From Rhynchosporium graminicola (lineage: Eukaryota > Ascomycota > Leotiomycetes > Helotiales > Ploettnerulaceae), in the NCBI GenBank assembly GCA_900074885.1, contig FJUW01000035.1, positions 558,001-622,000 on the forward strand: DNA of 64,000 bases, written 5' to 3'. How positions within the stretch are numbered: position 1 is the first letter of the stretch; each line of letters starts with the position of its first letter. A program made the position numbers and the translations under genes. The notes under the pieces are model-generated. The model saw nothing but the letters and a program-made list of their open reading frames with translations, searched no databases and was not told where the DNA came from. Of the stretch, positions 20,500-31,760 are shown piece by piece.

Positions 20500-22200
20500 T
20501 CGATAACTACTCGCATATAGCTAAGATACTAGAGATCTCTCGGATAACTATGAATTAGGGTTTAATTTAGCTTATCGCAAATAGTATAATAGAGGAGGTC
20601 TTCGCTAACGCTCCTTTAATAACCCCCTTAGTATAAAGGAATTATAGATAGATTTTAAAGAAAGTATAATAAATACCCCGGAACTTTAACTTCTACGTAT
20701 CGCCGCCGAAATAGCTCTAATATACTCCTTTTTAAGCTATTATTATAGCTTTTAATTAATAAACTAGAGACCCCTCTAGTTCTAGGGGAACCTAACGCGA
20801 TCCCCCCCGCTCTACTTCTAAACTTAATCTATTATACTCTTCCTTACTTTAAATATCTCTTACTTTAGAGAATATTAATACCTTATTAAGGAAGTACTGA
20901 CTAAGAGAGAAAAGAAAATAAAAGCGAAATTTACTAAGAGTATAATCGCTAAGTACTCTTATTACTATAGGTGACTCGAACCTGATCTATTTCCTCTTAT
21001 AATAATTAGCAGACTAAGAGGAAAAGAATAACTCTTTAGAAGATACTATAAATAAACTAATCTCTATATAAGATAAGTTCTTTATAAGGGTCTCTCGCCT
21101 ATCTTCGACTCTCCTATTAGAACTAATACTATAATCTCTATATATTCTAGAGTTTAATAAGCTAATAAACTCTATTCCGATACGTAGTACTAAGAGAGAA
21201 GATACTATTCCTAATAAACTATCTTCCTTTCCTAGCGCTAAATCAGTAGAGTTACGCCTTAGGAAGTCTTATCTTATTAAGAAGATCTTACCCTTAGATA
21301 ATAGATCAGATCTTACCTTCCTCTAATAGAGAGTATCGATACGAGACCGACTAGCTATAAATACTAACTACTACCCTACGGACTTCTTCTAGCGCGTTCT
21401 TATATAGGGGCTAGTTACTAGATTAGCTAAAGAGTATCTTACGCTTTAGTACTTCGCTAACGAGTTTAAAACTAGTAATAAAATAATCTCTTTATTAGAG
21501 GAGAACTTTCTTATTAGTTTAGAGGAAGATAACTACTATAACGCTTTCTACTGCTTAGAAATATAATAACTCGGTTATATACGCGAGACTTTTACTAAGT
21601 TTTATAATCGATTTCAAAGCGCTATTATCTAAAGTAAAGTTAAAAAAAAGAAGTAGTTCTTCTATATATAAGATAAGATTATATTGTCCCTACGCGCTTT
21701 AACTCTTATTATTAAACTAATATAAAATAAGAATTACGCTTCTATAGTTAGATCCTTACTTTCTTTTAATACTAAGCGTCGCTATAACTTAGAATATACT
21801 TATCCCGAGATAGCTACTACCCAGGTATAGTACTATAAGCTTACTATTACTATTACGATTACTACTAGTTCTATCTCTTACTAGTCCTTAAGCTTAGCCC
21901 CTCGATAAACTACTCCTATACTATATATATATACTTCTACCTTAGTATAATCTAGTACTTCCTCCGCGCTAAAACGCCCTACTACCTCGACTAGAGAACC
22001 TCTTAAGTATTATAGTTATAGATAGCTCGATTATATTAAGCTAGATTGCCTTAACTTATTTAAAGTTTAATTAATTAACGAATTTCCGGAAGAGGATTAA
22101 GTAACTAAAGAAGTAATAGAAGATATACCCTCTGAATCTGGACTAATACTAAAGGGAAATAATAAAGCTTAAGTAAAAACTCCTTCCTAGGTCTATATAA
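20500..22200 (+). pseudogene. gag relic of B1
   Basis: A Gag frame with dense stops. A CCHC knuckle lies at about 22007-22055, reading YYSYRQLDYIKLDC (CYSC....H....C before RIP). The first part near 20490-20560, CTAGAGATCTCTCGGATA, is shared with the short element F. No start codon can be fixed. Confidence 0.7.
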
Positions 22201-22239
22201 GTATAATCTCTCTAATCTAGACTTTAACTCCCTAATAAG

Positions 22240-25200
22240 AGATAAGTAATTTATATACCTAACTATAGTTAGTATAAATAAGCTAGAAGTCTTTATAAAT
22301 AGCCTAATCGATACCGGAGCGAATAGTTATCTGTTTATTAATCGTACTCTTACTAAACGACTATCAGGGGCCTTTAGTATTAAAATCGAGCTACTACCTT
22401 ATTCTATTCTAATACGTAAGTTCTAATAGTCTATTAGAACTTATATTACCTATTTCATATATTTATACTTTTCTATTAATAGTAAGCGTATTTATAATTA
22501 CTCTTTTATTCTTCTTAATTTAGGATAATAAGATATAATTATTAGTATTAAATAGATACGACGATTTCAGGTTAAGCTAGATACGCTCTACTATAAGCTA
22601 CTATAATTAGAACGCTATCTAGCTACTTTCTAATATAATAAGGAGATAATTATAACTCTACTACCTTATAAACTTAGTATTAATCGATCTTATTAAATCG
22701 ATACTGATACGCGGGACTTAGCTATAAACTAGCTAGATTAACGCTAATTATACTAAATAGTAGCGATATAATATATTAATATATTATCTTTACTTTTTAA
22801 CTTATTTCTGCTTATTACTAAGGAATCCGAACTCTTTTCCGCTCTAACTTTATCAAGAAAGGTACTTACGCCGAAACCCTATTATAAGTACTTCTCTTAA
22901 CTTCTAAGGATCTAGAAACTAGTTCCGATTTACTAAATTAGTACTATAGCTTTTTACTTTAATATAAAATATAAAAGTTCCGAATTATTCTTTACTAGTA
23001 TTTATAAGATAGATCGCTTTTTATAAGACTATCTAAATAGCGATTCTCCTAAGGATCCTAATACTAAACGACTTATAGCCGAAAAGCTACTAGAATAATA
23101 TTATACTCTTAAGGAAGCTTTTTCTAAGCGGGATTCTAATATTCTTCTGCTATATCACTTATATAATTATAAAATTATTCTAAAAGAACTATTACCTAAT
23201 ATATATTCGCTTCTATATTAGTAATCTATAGACGAACTATAAGTAACTAAGAAGTACTTTATAGAGAACCTAAATAAGGGATTTATCGAATCTAGCTAAA
23301 GTCCTTTTATATTACTTATACTATTTATTAAGAAAGCTAATAGAGGATTACGCTTCTATATCGATTATTATAAGCTTAATACGATTACTCGAAAGGATTC
23401 TTACCTAATACTTAAGATCGATAAGCTCTTAACTCGTATATCTAAAGTAGTAATCTTTACTAAACTAGATATCTAAGTAGTATTTAACTATATCTATATA
23501 GACCTTGAATCCGAGGAGTATACTATCTTCCGAACCCGCTTCGGATCTTATAAATATAAAGTACTACCTTTTAGGCTCTATAATAGACCTAGTATATACT
23601 AGCGATATATAAATAATATATTACTAGATTACTTAGATAATTTCTATATAGCTTACCTAGATAATATTCTTATATACTTAGAAACGCTCTAGGAATATAA
23701 GGAATATATTAAATTAGTACTATAATACTTAATAGATACCGGACTCTAAGTAGATATTAAGAAAAGCGAATTCTATATTACTCGGACTAAATACCTCGGA
23801 TATATTATTATTACTAATAGAATCGAGCTAGATCCTGAGAAAGTAGTACTATTAGTAGACTAGAAGTACCCCGAAATAGTAATAGCTATAAAATCCTTCC
23901 TAGGATTCTATAGGTTCTACTATTAATTTATTCGGAATTTCGATCTTATTACTAAACCTCTCTTAGTACTTACTCGGCCTATAGTATTATAGAATTTCAC
24001 TAACGATTATAAGAAGTCCTTTGACGATTTATATTAATAGCTACTATTAGTATAGAAACTATACTATTTCGACTCTAAATTATAAATTAAACTAGAAACT
24101 AATACCTCTAATAGTATAATAGCTAGAGTTATCTTCTAATTATATAAAGATAACTAGTAGTATCTAATTAGATTTTACTCTTATATTCTTAATAGATATA
24201 AACTAAACTAGAAGATCTATAATAAAGAGCTATACGCTATTATTAAGTCTTTCCGGAAATAGAGACTAGAACTTATATCTCTATAACGTTATACTAGTAT
24301 ATATACGGACTATTGATCCTTAGAATACTTTATAACTACTAAGGTCCTAACTAGTAAATAAGCTAGATAAATAGAATTCCTTTTCGAATTCAACTTTTAA
24401 ATTATATATATACTTAGTAAAGATAATACTAAAGCTAATATCTTTAGCTATAAGGAATAAGATCTAAAGATATAAGAATAATAGAAATAAGATAATAGAT
24501 CTCGAGTTTTATTACCTCTAGATTACCTAGACTTTAAGATTAACGCGGAACTAGCTAAGTATTATATCGATTAAAGTAGTTATATATACCTAATATCGCT
24601 AAGGACTAATATGCTATCGGAACCCGTATATAACTCCTTTAATTTAATCGAGAAACTATACTAATTTAACTAAGAATTATTCTCTAAGGAACGAAATATA
24701 TTAAGAGATAGCTATACTATTAATAATAGTTTACTACTTTATAATAGTTATCTATACGTATAACGCTATATCCCGCTATATACTTATTTAATTAGCGAAA
24801 TCTATAATTAAGTTTCCTCTGCTTATCTAAACGCTCGTAAGACTACTGAAATAATTTCTACCTATTACTACTAGAAAGGACTCGTATTAGACATAAAATA
24901 GTATACTTATAATTACCGCTCTTACTAGTACTCTCATCTGAAATAGATAAAATAGTAAAGATTCCTCTACTTATTACTAGTACTTAGCTACTTTATATAG
25001 TACTTAGCTATAGATTTTAAGGACTTCTCGCCTAATAACTAAGGATTTAATAGGATATTAGTATTTATTAACCGCCTAAGGAAAGACTCTATATTAATAC
25101 TATATTACTATAATATTAATACTCGTAAGATAGTAATATTATTTATCTAATAGATATATTGTTTCAGATATATCCCTAAGTTAATTATATCTAACTAAGG

Positions 25201-26195
25201 AGCTTAGCTAGTCTTATCCTTCTAGTAAGAGTTTTACTATATAATTAGAATTAAAGTTAAGCTCTCTACCTTCTTCTACTAGTAAACTGATATATAAATA
25301 AAGATTATAAATTAGTATATTAACTAATATCTTAGATCTTTTATTAATTACTACTAGAGTAACTAGGGCGAACTACTACTAATAATAGACCGCGCTTAAG
25401 TAACTCTGCCTTACGATTCTATTAGTATAGTACTATATACCCTTAAATATAATATACTACTATAGAATAGCTAAGACTAGAAGTAACTTACTAGATCGAT
25501 ACCGCAAGAGAAGCTTAACTATACTAATACTAAATCCCTAGCTAAATATACTAAATCCGCTATCGAGGTTATAAAAGCTAATATACTAGCTACTTAGTAT
25601 AAGATAAGCGCTATAATTAACCCGAAATAGTATAATATTAACTAGGAAGTTAGAGATAAAGTATTTCTCTCTATAAGGAACCTTAAGAATTACTAGCTAA
25701 ATAAGAAGCTATCTAGTCTCTAAGTAAGACTATACTAGATCTTAGTTAAGATCAGATACTCTTATAAGCTAGATTTACCCCCGGGATCTTCTATTTATAA
25801 TATATTCGCTCCCGAATTACTTTTTAAGGACCCGGATAACCTATTACTAAGCTAGGAGTTATAAAACCTACCCCCGGAGGTTATTGCTACTTAAGAAGAG
25901 TAAGAGTTATAAGATATACTTACTATATAGCTCCTAAGAGGTAATCTGAAGTATTAAGTTAGCTAGCTAAGCTATAACCCGGACTTAACTTAATATAATA
26001 CTTCTAACTTAATAAGTGCTCTATATAAGCTTAAAGACTTCTATATTACTAACTTAAGTAAACCTAGACCTCTACGTAAACTAGAATAGTAGATTAAAGC
26101 CTAAGAAAACGGAATAGATAACTATAGTTACTTAGAGGATAATAAGCTATTATAATTACTAGTATTAGAATTTATTACTAAAGATAATCCCCCGA
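22240..26195 (+). pseudogene. pol relic of B1: protease, RT, RNase H, integrase, chromodomain
   Basis: Protease: SLIDTGANSYLF at about 22301-22335. RT: about 23220-23900, with FIKKANRGLRFYIDYYKLN near 23325 and AYLDNILIYLETL near 23650-23690. RNase H about 24050-24450. Integrase: zinc-binding region near 24830-24920, then HYLAIDFKDFS near 25000, SNQGAQ near 25190 and TDIQIKIINQYINQYL near 25290. The second Asp and the Glu of the D,D,E triad now read Asn and Lys, as RIP would cause. A chromodomain at about 25890-26080 shows LRGNLKY.VS.LSYNPDLT and LYKLKDFYITN (usually LRGKLKYRVSW.GYDPD.TW...N), which would target H3K9-methylated chromatin in the living element. Confidence 0.9.
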
Positions 26196-27163
26196 TTATA
26201 CTCCGTAATAATACTATATCTAAAACTCTACTTCTTTAATTATCTCTACTTTATTAGCTTTCTCTCTTAAGTTCTCTAGAGCTCTTAGTAATTCTAGAAT
26301 ATCTAGAACCGGAACTACTATATCTAACTCCTTACTTAAATCTATTAATATAGCTTTAGTAGTAGACTAAGTATAATAACTAATCCTACGAGGTCTCTTC
26401 TTTAAAGAAGGTCCGAGATTATCTAGATCTAATACTATCTCTGAACTAGAAAGTAAATTCCTCTTTCTTTTAGTATTAGATATCGTAACTTTAAATATAG
26501 CTTTCTTTATAAATTCCTATATAATACTATTTAACTCCTTTATCTATTTTAATACTATTTATACTATTAACTTAGACTTCGCCGAATCTACTATTAAAAG
26601 ATCTAGATCTTATATAACGTTAGTATTATACTAATATCTAAGGATTTAAGATCTCTACTTATTACCTTAATAAACTCTAACTCCTTAAATACCTTCTCTA
26701 TAGAACGCCTTAAAGCCTAAGTCTCTACTAATTATATAATAGTAATCTCTAATATAGTAATAGGAATAGCAGATTTCGTAAGATAATAGATCTGATTAAT
26801 CGCCTTATAAGTAGCTATAATACTGCCCCGATTTAGCTCCGCGTCCTTAGCTTTACTACTAAGAAGTAACCCGGATAAAATAGTATACTCTATATTAATA
26901 TAATTAAGTAACTATAATACATTAGTATATATACTTATATTTAGGTTTAAATAACTTATAAGCTTATAAGTACTCTTTAACGCCGAATAATACTTATAAA
27001 GCTTAGAGTTAAGCTTATTAAATAAGTATAAGAGTTCTAAAACAGGAGTATTATTATACTTTATCTTAAGGAAAGCGCGAATATACTATAAGTAATATAT
27101 ATAATACGCCGCCGAAAGAGTACTAGTAGGAACTAGTAAAAGCACTATAGGAGTTAGCGTTAT
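26196..27163 (-). pseudogene. Antisense extra ORF of B1 (two exons, about 303 codons)
   Basis: Opposite strand to gag-pol, between chromodomain and 3' LTR. Exons 27163-26666 and 26609-26196 (498 + 414 nt) are joined across a 56-nt intron. The frame reads through with stops only at former Gln/Trp codons, and the two copies at 49052-50019 and 59409-60376 have exactly the same length, 968 bp. The start codon is ATA here (ATG before RIP), followed by ACG CTA ACT; the end is GGAGTATAA. Visible features: a Lys/Asn-rich N-terminal part, LNRGSIIATYKAINQIYYL, a probable coiled coil around SIEKVFKELEF and KELNS..QEFIKKAIF, and a basic RKR/KKRPRR tract. It resembles no protein I know. It could be a structural or regulatory partner of Gag. 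Confidence 0.75.
26610..26665 (-). other. 56-nt intron in the antisense ORF of B1
   Basis: On the minus strand it begins GTAATAAGT, has ACTAAC 15-20 nt before the end and ends ATATAA (ATATAG in both other copies). Removing it joins ...FIK to DLDLL... in frame; the 56-nt length is not a multiple of three, so splicing is needed for one continuous frame. Confidence 0.7.
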
Positions 27164-27639
27164 AGATCCGTGAAACTCCTATACTACACTTAAGGACTAT
27201 CCTTAAAACTAAAATAAGAAACTTACTTATATTAAGAGAAGAGTTAATTAGGTCGATTAATATATAAGATTATAGTAGACTACTATAGTAGTTAGTAACG
27301 ATACCTACTCTAGAAGCTGTATTATAGTCTAGGGAGAATAAACTTATAAGTTAAAGTAGTTATCGTAGTTAAAAAGGAAAAGCTCTAATATTAATAAACC
27401 CTTTCCTTTATATACCCTACGCTTTACTTAAACTCGACTCCTACTATAAATAGATAAAATAAATACCGCTTACTGCCCGATTTAGAAGCTACGACTAATA
27501 TAGTACTATTATAGCGACATAACTAGTTAGAACCTAATAAAGAATTTACTACTACTAAAGAGCGGCTAGCGCTTATTACGCGAATATTAATAAAAATAGT
27601 TATAATAAAGACTAATTCTAGTATAAACTATAACCTTCC

Positions 27640-27675
27640 GAGCTTAGGGTTAAGCTCTTCTTAGGGGGAAGGTAA
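27640..27675 (+). other. Hairpin and polypurine tract of B1
   Basis: GAGCTTA (27640-27646), loop GGGT, TAAGCTC (27651-27657) form a 7-bp stem directly before the purine tract AGGGGGAAGGTAA that abuts the 3' LTR. The tract primes plus-strand DNA synthesis in LTR elements. Confidence 0.7.
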
Positions 27676-27943
27676 TATAACGATAGCTTACCTAAATATT
27701 ATATAAGAAGAAAGATAGATAATAGGGCCTAAGTTCATAGGTATCCCGGTAGAACTAGTATCTGACCCGGTATAGTATCGGACTAGTACTAGCATATATA
27801 TATAAGGTGCCTTATACTCTATCTCTCTTCTTCTTCCTTCCTTATCTTTTTATTTCCTTCGTAGTAGACTATATAAGATCGCTCTTAGCCTCTCTACTCG
27901 TTTATTCTTACTTATATACCGCCTTAAGTCTTGTGTCGTTACA
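27676..27943 (+). repeat. 3' LTR of B1
   Basis: 268 bp, the same length as the 5' LTR. It ends TTGTGTCGTTACA with the CA intact and is followed by the GATAC target site. Confidence 0.95.
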
Positions 27944-27948
27944 GATAC

Positions 27949-28111
27949 TTATTAGCCTCTAGTTAATAGAGCGAATTATATTATATCGGGCTCTAAAAGG
28001 CTATTAAGATATATTTCTAATTACTAGAAAGGATACTAGAGATCGTATTAGTAAGTTAGACTATTTATAAGGGAGAAATTAAGAAGACTAGTCTAGAAAA
28101 ACGATAGGTTT
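27949..28111 (-). repeat. RIPped inverted copy of segment X, proximal part
   Basis: Reverse complement matches about 17575-17735 of the intact copy. Homology stops at the point equivalent to the inner edge of the left inverted repeat; nothing like the 46-bp repeat follows. Confidence 0.85.
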
Positions 28112-28404
28112 CTAACTTATAATATATACTTATCTAAATAAGTAGAAATAAGGACTTATACTACTTATCTTAAGAAGCGAGATTATCTAAGTATATATTA
28201 AGTATATAACTCGTATATTTAGTAGTAAGTTAAGTAATAATAATAGTAATTTATTTTCATTCTAAGACTTTAAGATTAGAGCTTATTTTCCAAGCTTTAC
28301 CTAGCTACTTAAGAAAAGAGCTAAGCTTATATTATAGTATCTAAAGGATAATAATAATTATTATTAAGCTTACTTTTATTACTTTTATAATAAATAGATT
28401 CCGC
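28112..28404. other. RIPped spacer between segment X and G(+)
   Basis: AT-rich and stop-dense; nothing recognised. Confidence 0.5.
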
Positions 28405-28972
28405 TATCACGAACCGACCTGGTTCTTAGTACCAAAACCGTCGAGTTAGTACTAAGGAAAGGCACTAATACGGTTATAGTATAAACCAGCGAGTAGTACT
28501 ATACGCCTACCTGTATTATAATAATAATAGTATTATAGCTATAGGTGATCCAGGATCATGTGATATACTAGACTACTAGATAGGTCGCAAGAGCTTATAA
28601 GCTCTATAAGACAGTCTTATATAGCTAATATAAGGGAACGAAAGTTCTATATAAGACTAGCACTTCTGCTATTAGATAGGAGCTTCGTGCTCAAATTCAT
28701 ATAGTAATTAATACCTGCTTATAATATCTTAATTCTAATTAAGAATCGAACTTCTTATTTACTTTACTTTATAGCTAATACTAACTAACGAGCTTATACC
28801 TCGCGTACTAGTTAGAACTAGGAATGTTATACTTTAAGTACTTTACTTGAAGTATTATTAGTAAGAACGAAATAGCCTCTAAAGAAGGATTAGTTATAAG
28901 AGAAAGATCCTAAGTTAGTAAGATAGAGAAGATTAATAAAGTTACTTCACCTCGAGTTAACCTGCTTAATAC
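28405..28972 (+). repeat. 5' LTR of G(+)
   Basis: Begins TATCACGAACCGACC (TGTCAC before RIP). Inverted match to 14201-14838, which has about 65 extra bp. The right boundary is only known as the point where the match ends at the D element of the other copy. Confidence 0.65.
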
Positions 28973-29036
28973 TTATTATAGAAACTATAATAACTTAGGA
29001 TAATTTTTCCTTTAGTACTAAATATACTTCGCTTTT

Positions 29037-29238
29037 TGTGACGGCGTATGGTATACGTGGCAGATACGGGCCAGTATCGGTGCCTTAGGCATACCCTCCT
29101 TATATATATAGAAGGTGTAGACTCCTTCAGAGCTCTGTATCTTTCTGTTTCCTTCGTACTAGATTATATAAGATCGCTCTTAGCCTTCCTACTTATTTAT
29201 TCTTACTTATATACTGCCTTAAGTCTTATATCGTTATA
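29037..29238 (+). repeat. 5' LTR of element F
   Basis: 202 bp, TGTGACGGCG to TATCGTTATA. The 5' part is much less RIPped than the 3' part. The 64-codon frame at 29048-29242 is chance. Confidence 0.95.
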
Positions 29239-29601
29239 TTAAATAGAAAGATTAAGACTACTAGGGATAGTATTAAATAATATCTTACTTAGAAAACTCG
29301 ATTCGTAAATATAACTACTAGGGAGCTTTTCGCTGAGTTATCTCTACTTACTTTAGATTTTCGGAATTATACGGAAATAGTTAGTACTATTAATTACGAA
29401 TTCGATAGTTAGGTTTTCAAAAGAGTCGAGATTCTAGAGATCTCTCGGATAGCTAGGAATTTAAATATAATTCAGCCTCAGAAGCACTAGTATTACTGCG
29501 AAATTACTCTCGGATACTTCGAAACTCGTTCCTTCGTACGTACGAAGTAAAATAGCAGACGAATTTTAGGTAGAAACTTCCTTATAAGCCTTAATATTTA
29601 T

Positions 29602-29968
29602 TATCCCCTTACCCGACTTTAACCTTCCGAAAGTAGCTCTAATAGCGAAAAACCTTACTTTTAAGCTAAGACGAAATAGCTTATTACCCTAGCGGAAATT
29701 ACCAGAATCCGACTCGTAACCCCTATACCCCGGTATAATTTATCCCTCTTAGCAGAATCGACCTTTTTCTACTAGAAAAGAACTTTTATCCCCTTACTTG
29801 ACTTTAACCTTCCGAAAGTAGCTCTAATAGCGAAAAACCTTACTTTTAGGCTAGGACGAAGTAGCTTATTACTCTAGCGGAAATTACCGGAATCCGACTC
29901 GTAACCCTTATACCCCGGTATAATTTATCCCCCTCAGCAGAATCGACCTCTTTCTACTAGAACTTTTA
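29602..29968 (+). repeat. 185-bp tandem duplication inside element F
   Basis: The unit beginning TATCCCCTTAC at 29602 recurs at 29787, near-identical apart from transitions. In one frame it is Pro/Lys-rich, but no family is recognised. Confidence 0.85.
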
Positions 29969-30208
29969 ATTTAATACTTTTTATATCTACTTAATAAAGA
30001 TATCTGACTCTCCTTAATCTTTTAGCTTTATTAGAATTTAATTTAGACTTCTTCTTCTTTCGTAACCTTTAAGTATTTTAATTACTTACTTAGCTTTACT
30101 TATTTAGTAAAACTCGGTATCTATAGTTTTAGTTTAATAGAATAATTAGAAGTTATTATATTTAACTGCGTTTTATACCTACTTTATTTCCTTTATTCGA
30201 TTCTTCAA

Positions 30209-30244
30209 GGCTCGAGGGCGAGCTTTTATCTTGGAAGGGGGTAA
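30209..30244 (+). other. Hairpin and polypurine tract of element F
   Basis: GCTCG (30210-30214), loop AGGG, CGAGC (30219-30223), then TTTTATCTTGGAAGGGGGTAA up to the LTR. The same stem and loop occur in family A. Confidence 0.75.
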
Positions 30245-30446
30245 TATAACAGCGTATAGTATACGTAGCAGATACAGGCTAGTATCGGTGCCTTAGGCAT
30301 ACCCTCCTTATATATATAGAAAGTGCAGACTCCTTTAGAGCTCTATATCTTTCTGTTTCTTTTATACTAGACTATATAAGATCGCTCTTAGCCTCCCTAC
30401 TTGTTTATTCTTGCTTATATACCGCCTTGAGTCTTGTGTCGTTATA
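30245..30446 (+). repeat. 3' LTR of element F
   Basis: 202 bp, TATAACAGCG to GTGTCGTTATA, followed by the CTTTT target site. Confidence 0.95.
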
Positions 30447-31760
30447 CTTTTAATAGAGATAAGTTCGAAGCAGATTCCCTTAAAGTACTATAGATTACTT
30501 TATTTCTCCGCGATACTACTACTTACTAGATCGAACCGGCCTTAAGTAATTACTTAGTTAATCGATACTTAACTAGGGCTTATTCTACTACTATAACTTA
30601 AAAAAGTCGAGTTATTTTTCGAACTATTATAAGCTTTATTATTACTATTAAAGGAGTCTTCGGAGACCCTAATAAGAAAGAATAAGCTGAAAAGCACCTG
30701 CTCGGAATTTGATAGTAAGGATCTGTTTATAAATATACTACTGAGTTCTACTGCTACTCTATTTAGTTAGACTAGACTAATAGTAGATTAAGAGCCTAAT
30801 ACTACTAGGGCCTTAAGGACTATATTAAGGATAAGCTTTCTAAGACTAATAAACTAAATAACTTAGAAGACTTAATTAAATTATCTATTACTATTAATAA
30901 ACGAATCTAGGAATAAGTAAAAGAGAAAAGAGGATACTTTATACTTACTTACCTCCGGAAACTTTAATTTCTATAATAATATAATAAGTATTAGGGAAAC
31001 TTCTAGCTTTATCCGAATAATCAATATAACTATTATAATCTAATAGAAATAGATAGAGTAGAGAGAGGATCTAAAAGCTAAGCTAAGAAAGATAAACGCT
31101 AAGAGAAGAGCTTATATTATATGTATAGTAAGCTAGAATATCTCGTATATAATTATTCTTAGAAGAAGAAATAGGAAAGGAAACTCTAAAATAAATCTAA
31201 GAGAGAATTCGAACTAGTAGAAAGGAAGCTAGATTACCGAGAAGCTTCTAGCGCAGAATAGAGTTCGCAGGACTTTATAGCTTATAAATCTAGCGAAGAA
31301 TTCGAAGGGAACTTAATTAAACTTCTAGATAAAGACTAAGAAAGCTAAAGCGTTATAGATAAAAGAAACTATTTATATAATAATCTTCCGTATAATAATA
31401 AGAATTAGACTCTTCGAAATCATAATAATAGAAGAAGAATATAAGTTTATAATAAAACTAAGTCCGATTTTATAGAATATTACTAAACTTATAATATACT
31501 TAACTTAAGTATAGACTATATTATAGCTTATTATATTACTATTACTATTATATTCTAAGTTAATACTAGGGATATTAAGGAATAACTAGATTATTATATA
31601 GCTAACCTCGAAGGAGAACCTGAACCGAAGGACTTCGAATAATTAGATTAGCCCCTTCGAATTAAAGATACCTAGGCTATTATTAAGGAGATAAGAAGAG
31701 AACGCTATTAGCAGAGAAGATAATACCTATTAGAACTAGCTACTTATTAGAGAATAGTAC
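30447..31760 (+). pseudogene. gag relic of G(+)
   Basis: Plus-strand frame immediately after element F. It reads as a Gag-like, Lys/Glu-rich protein with many RIP stops; the segment around 30650-30720 (ESSETLIRKNK-type reading in one frame) is followed by DLFINILL. A zinc knuckle could not be located with confidence. The original start lies upstream of or within the F insertion site. Confidence 0.55.

Larger units (their letters stand above)
20167..27943 (+). mobile_element. B1: complete family B Ty3/gypsy chromovirus, plus strand
   Basis: 7777 bp with two 268-bp LTRs and a perfect 5-bp target-site duplication GATAC (20162-20166 and 27944-27948). Order: gag, protease, RT, RNase H, integrase, chromodomain, then an extra ORF on the opposite strand and a hairpin plus polypurine tract. 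All frames are destroyed by RIP. Two further copies (46763-56047 and 58629-end) align over the whole visible length, which makes the domain calls secure. Confidence 0.93.
29037..30446 (+). mobile_element. Element F: short non-autonomous LTR element
   Basis: 1410 bp, two 202-bp LTRs, perfect target-site duplication CTTTT (29032-29036 and 30447-30451), inserted in the leader of G(+). The 1006-bp interior has no pol. Its first 230 bp resemble the start of the B interior, and the last 110 bp of its LTR resemble the R-U5 part of the B LTR, whereas the U3 differs. It was probably mobilised by B proteins. Confidence 0.9.

Noticed and set aside
29048..29242. 64-codon plus-strand frame in the F LTR, and the similar minus-strand one at 58580-58765 in the B3 LTR
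   Set aside because: Both are LTR sequence shared by F and B in R-U5; no coding role is expected there.
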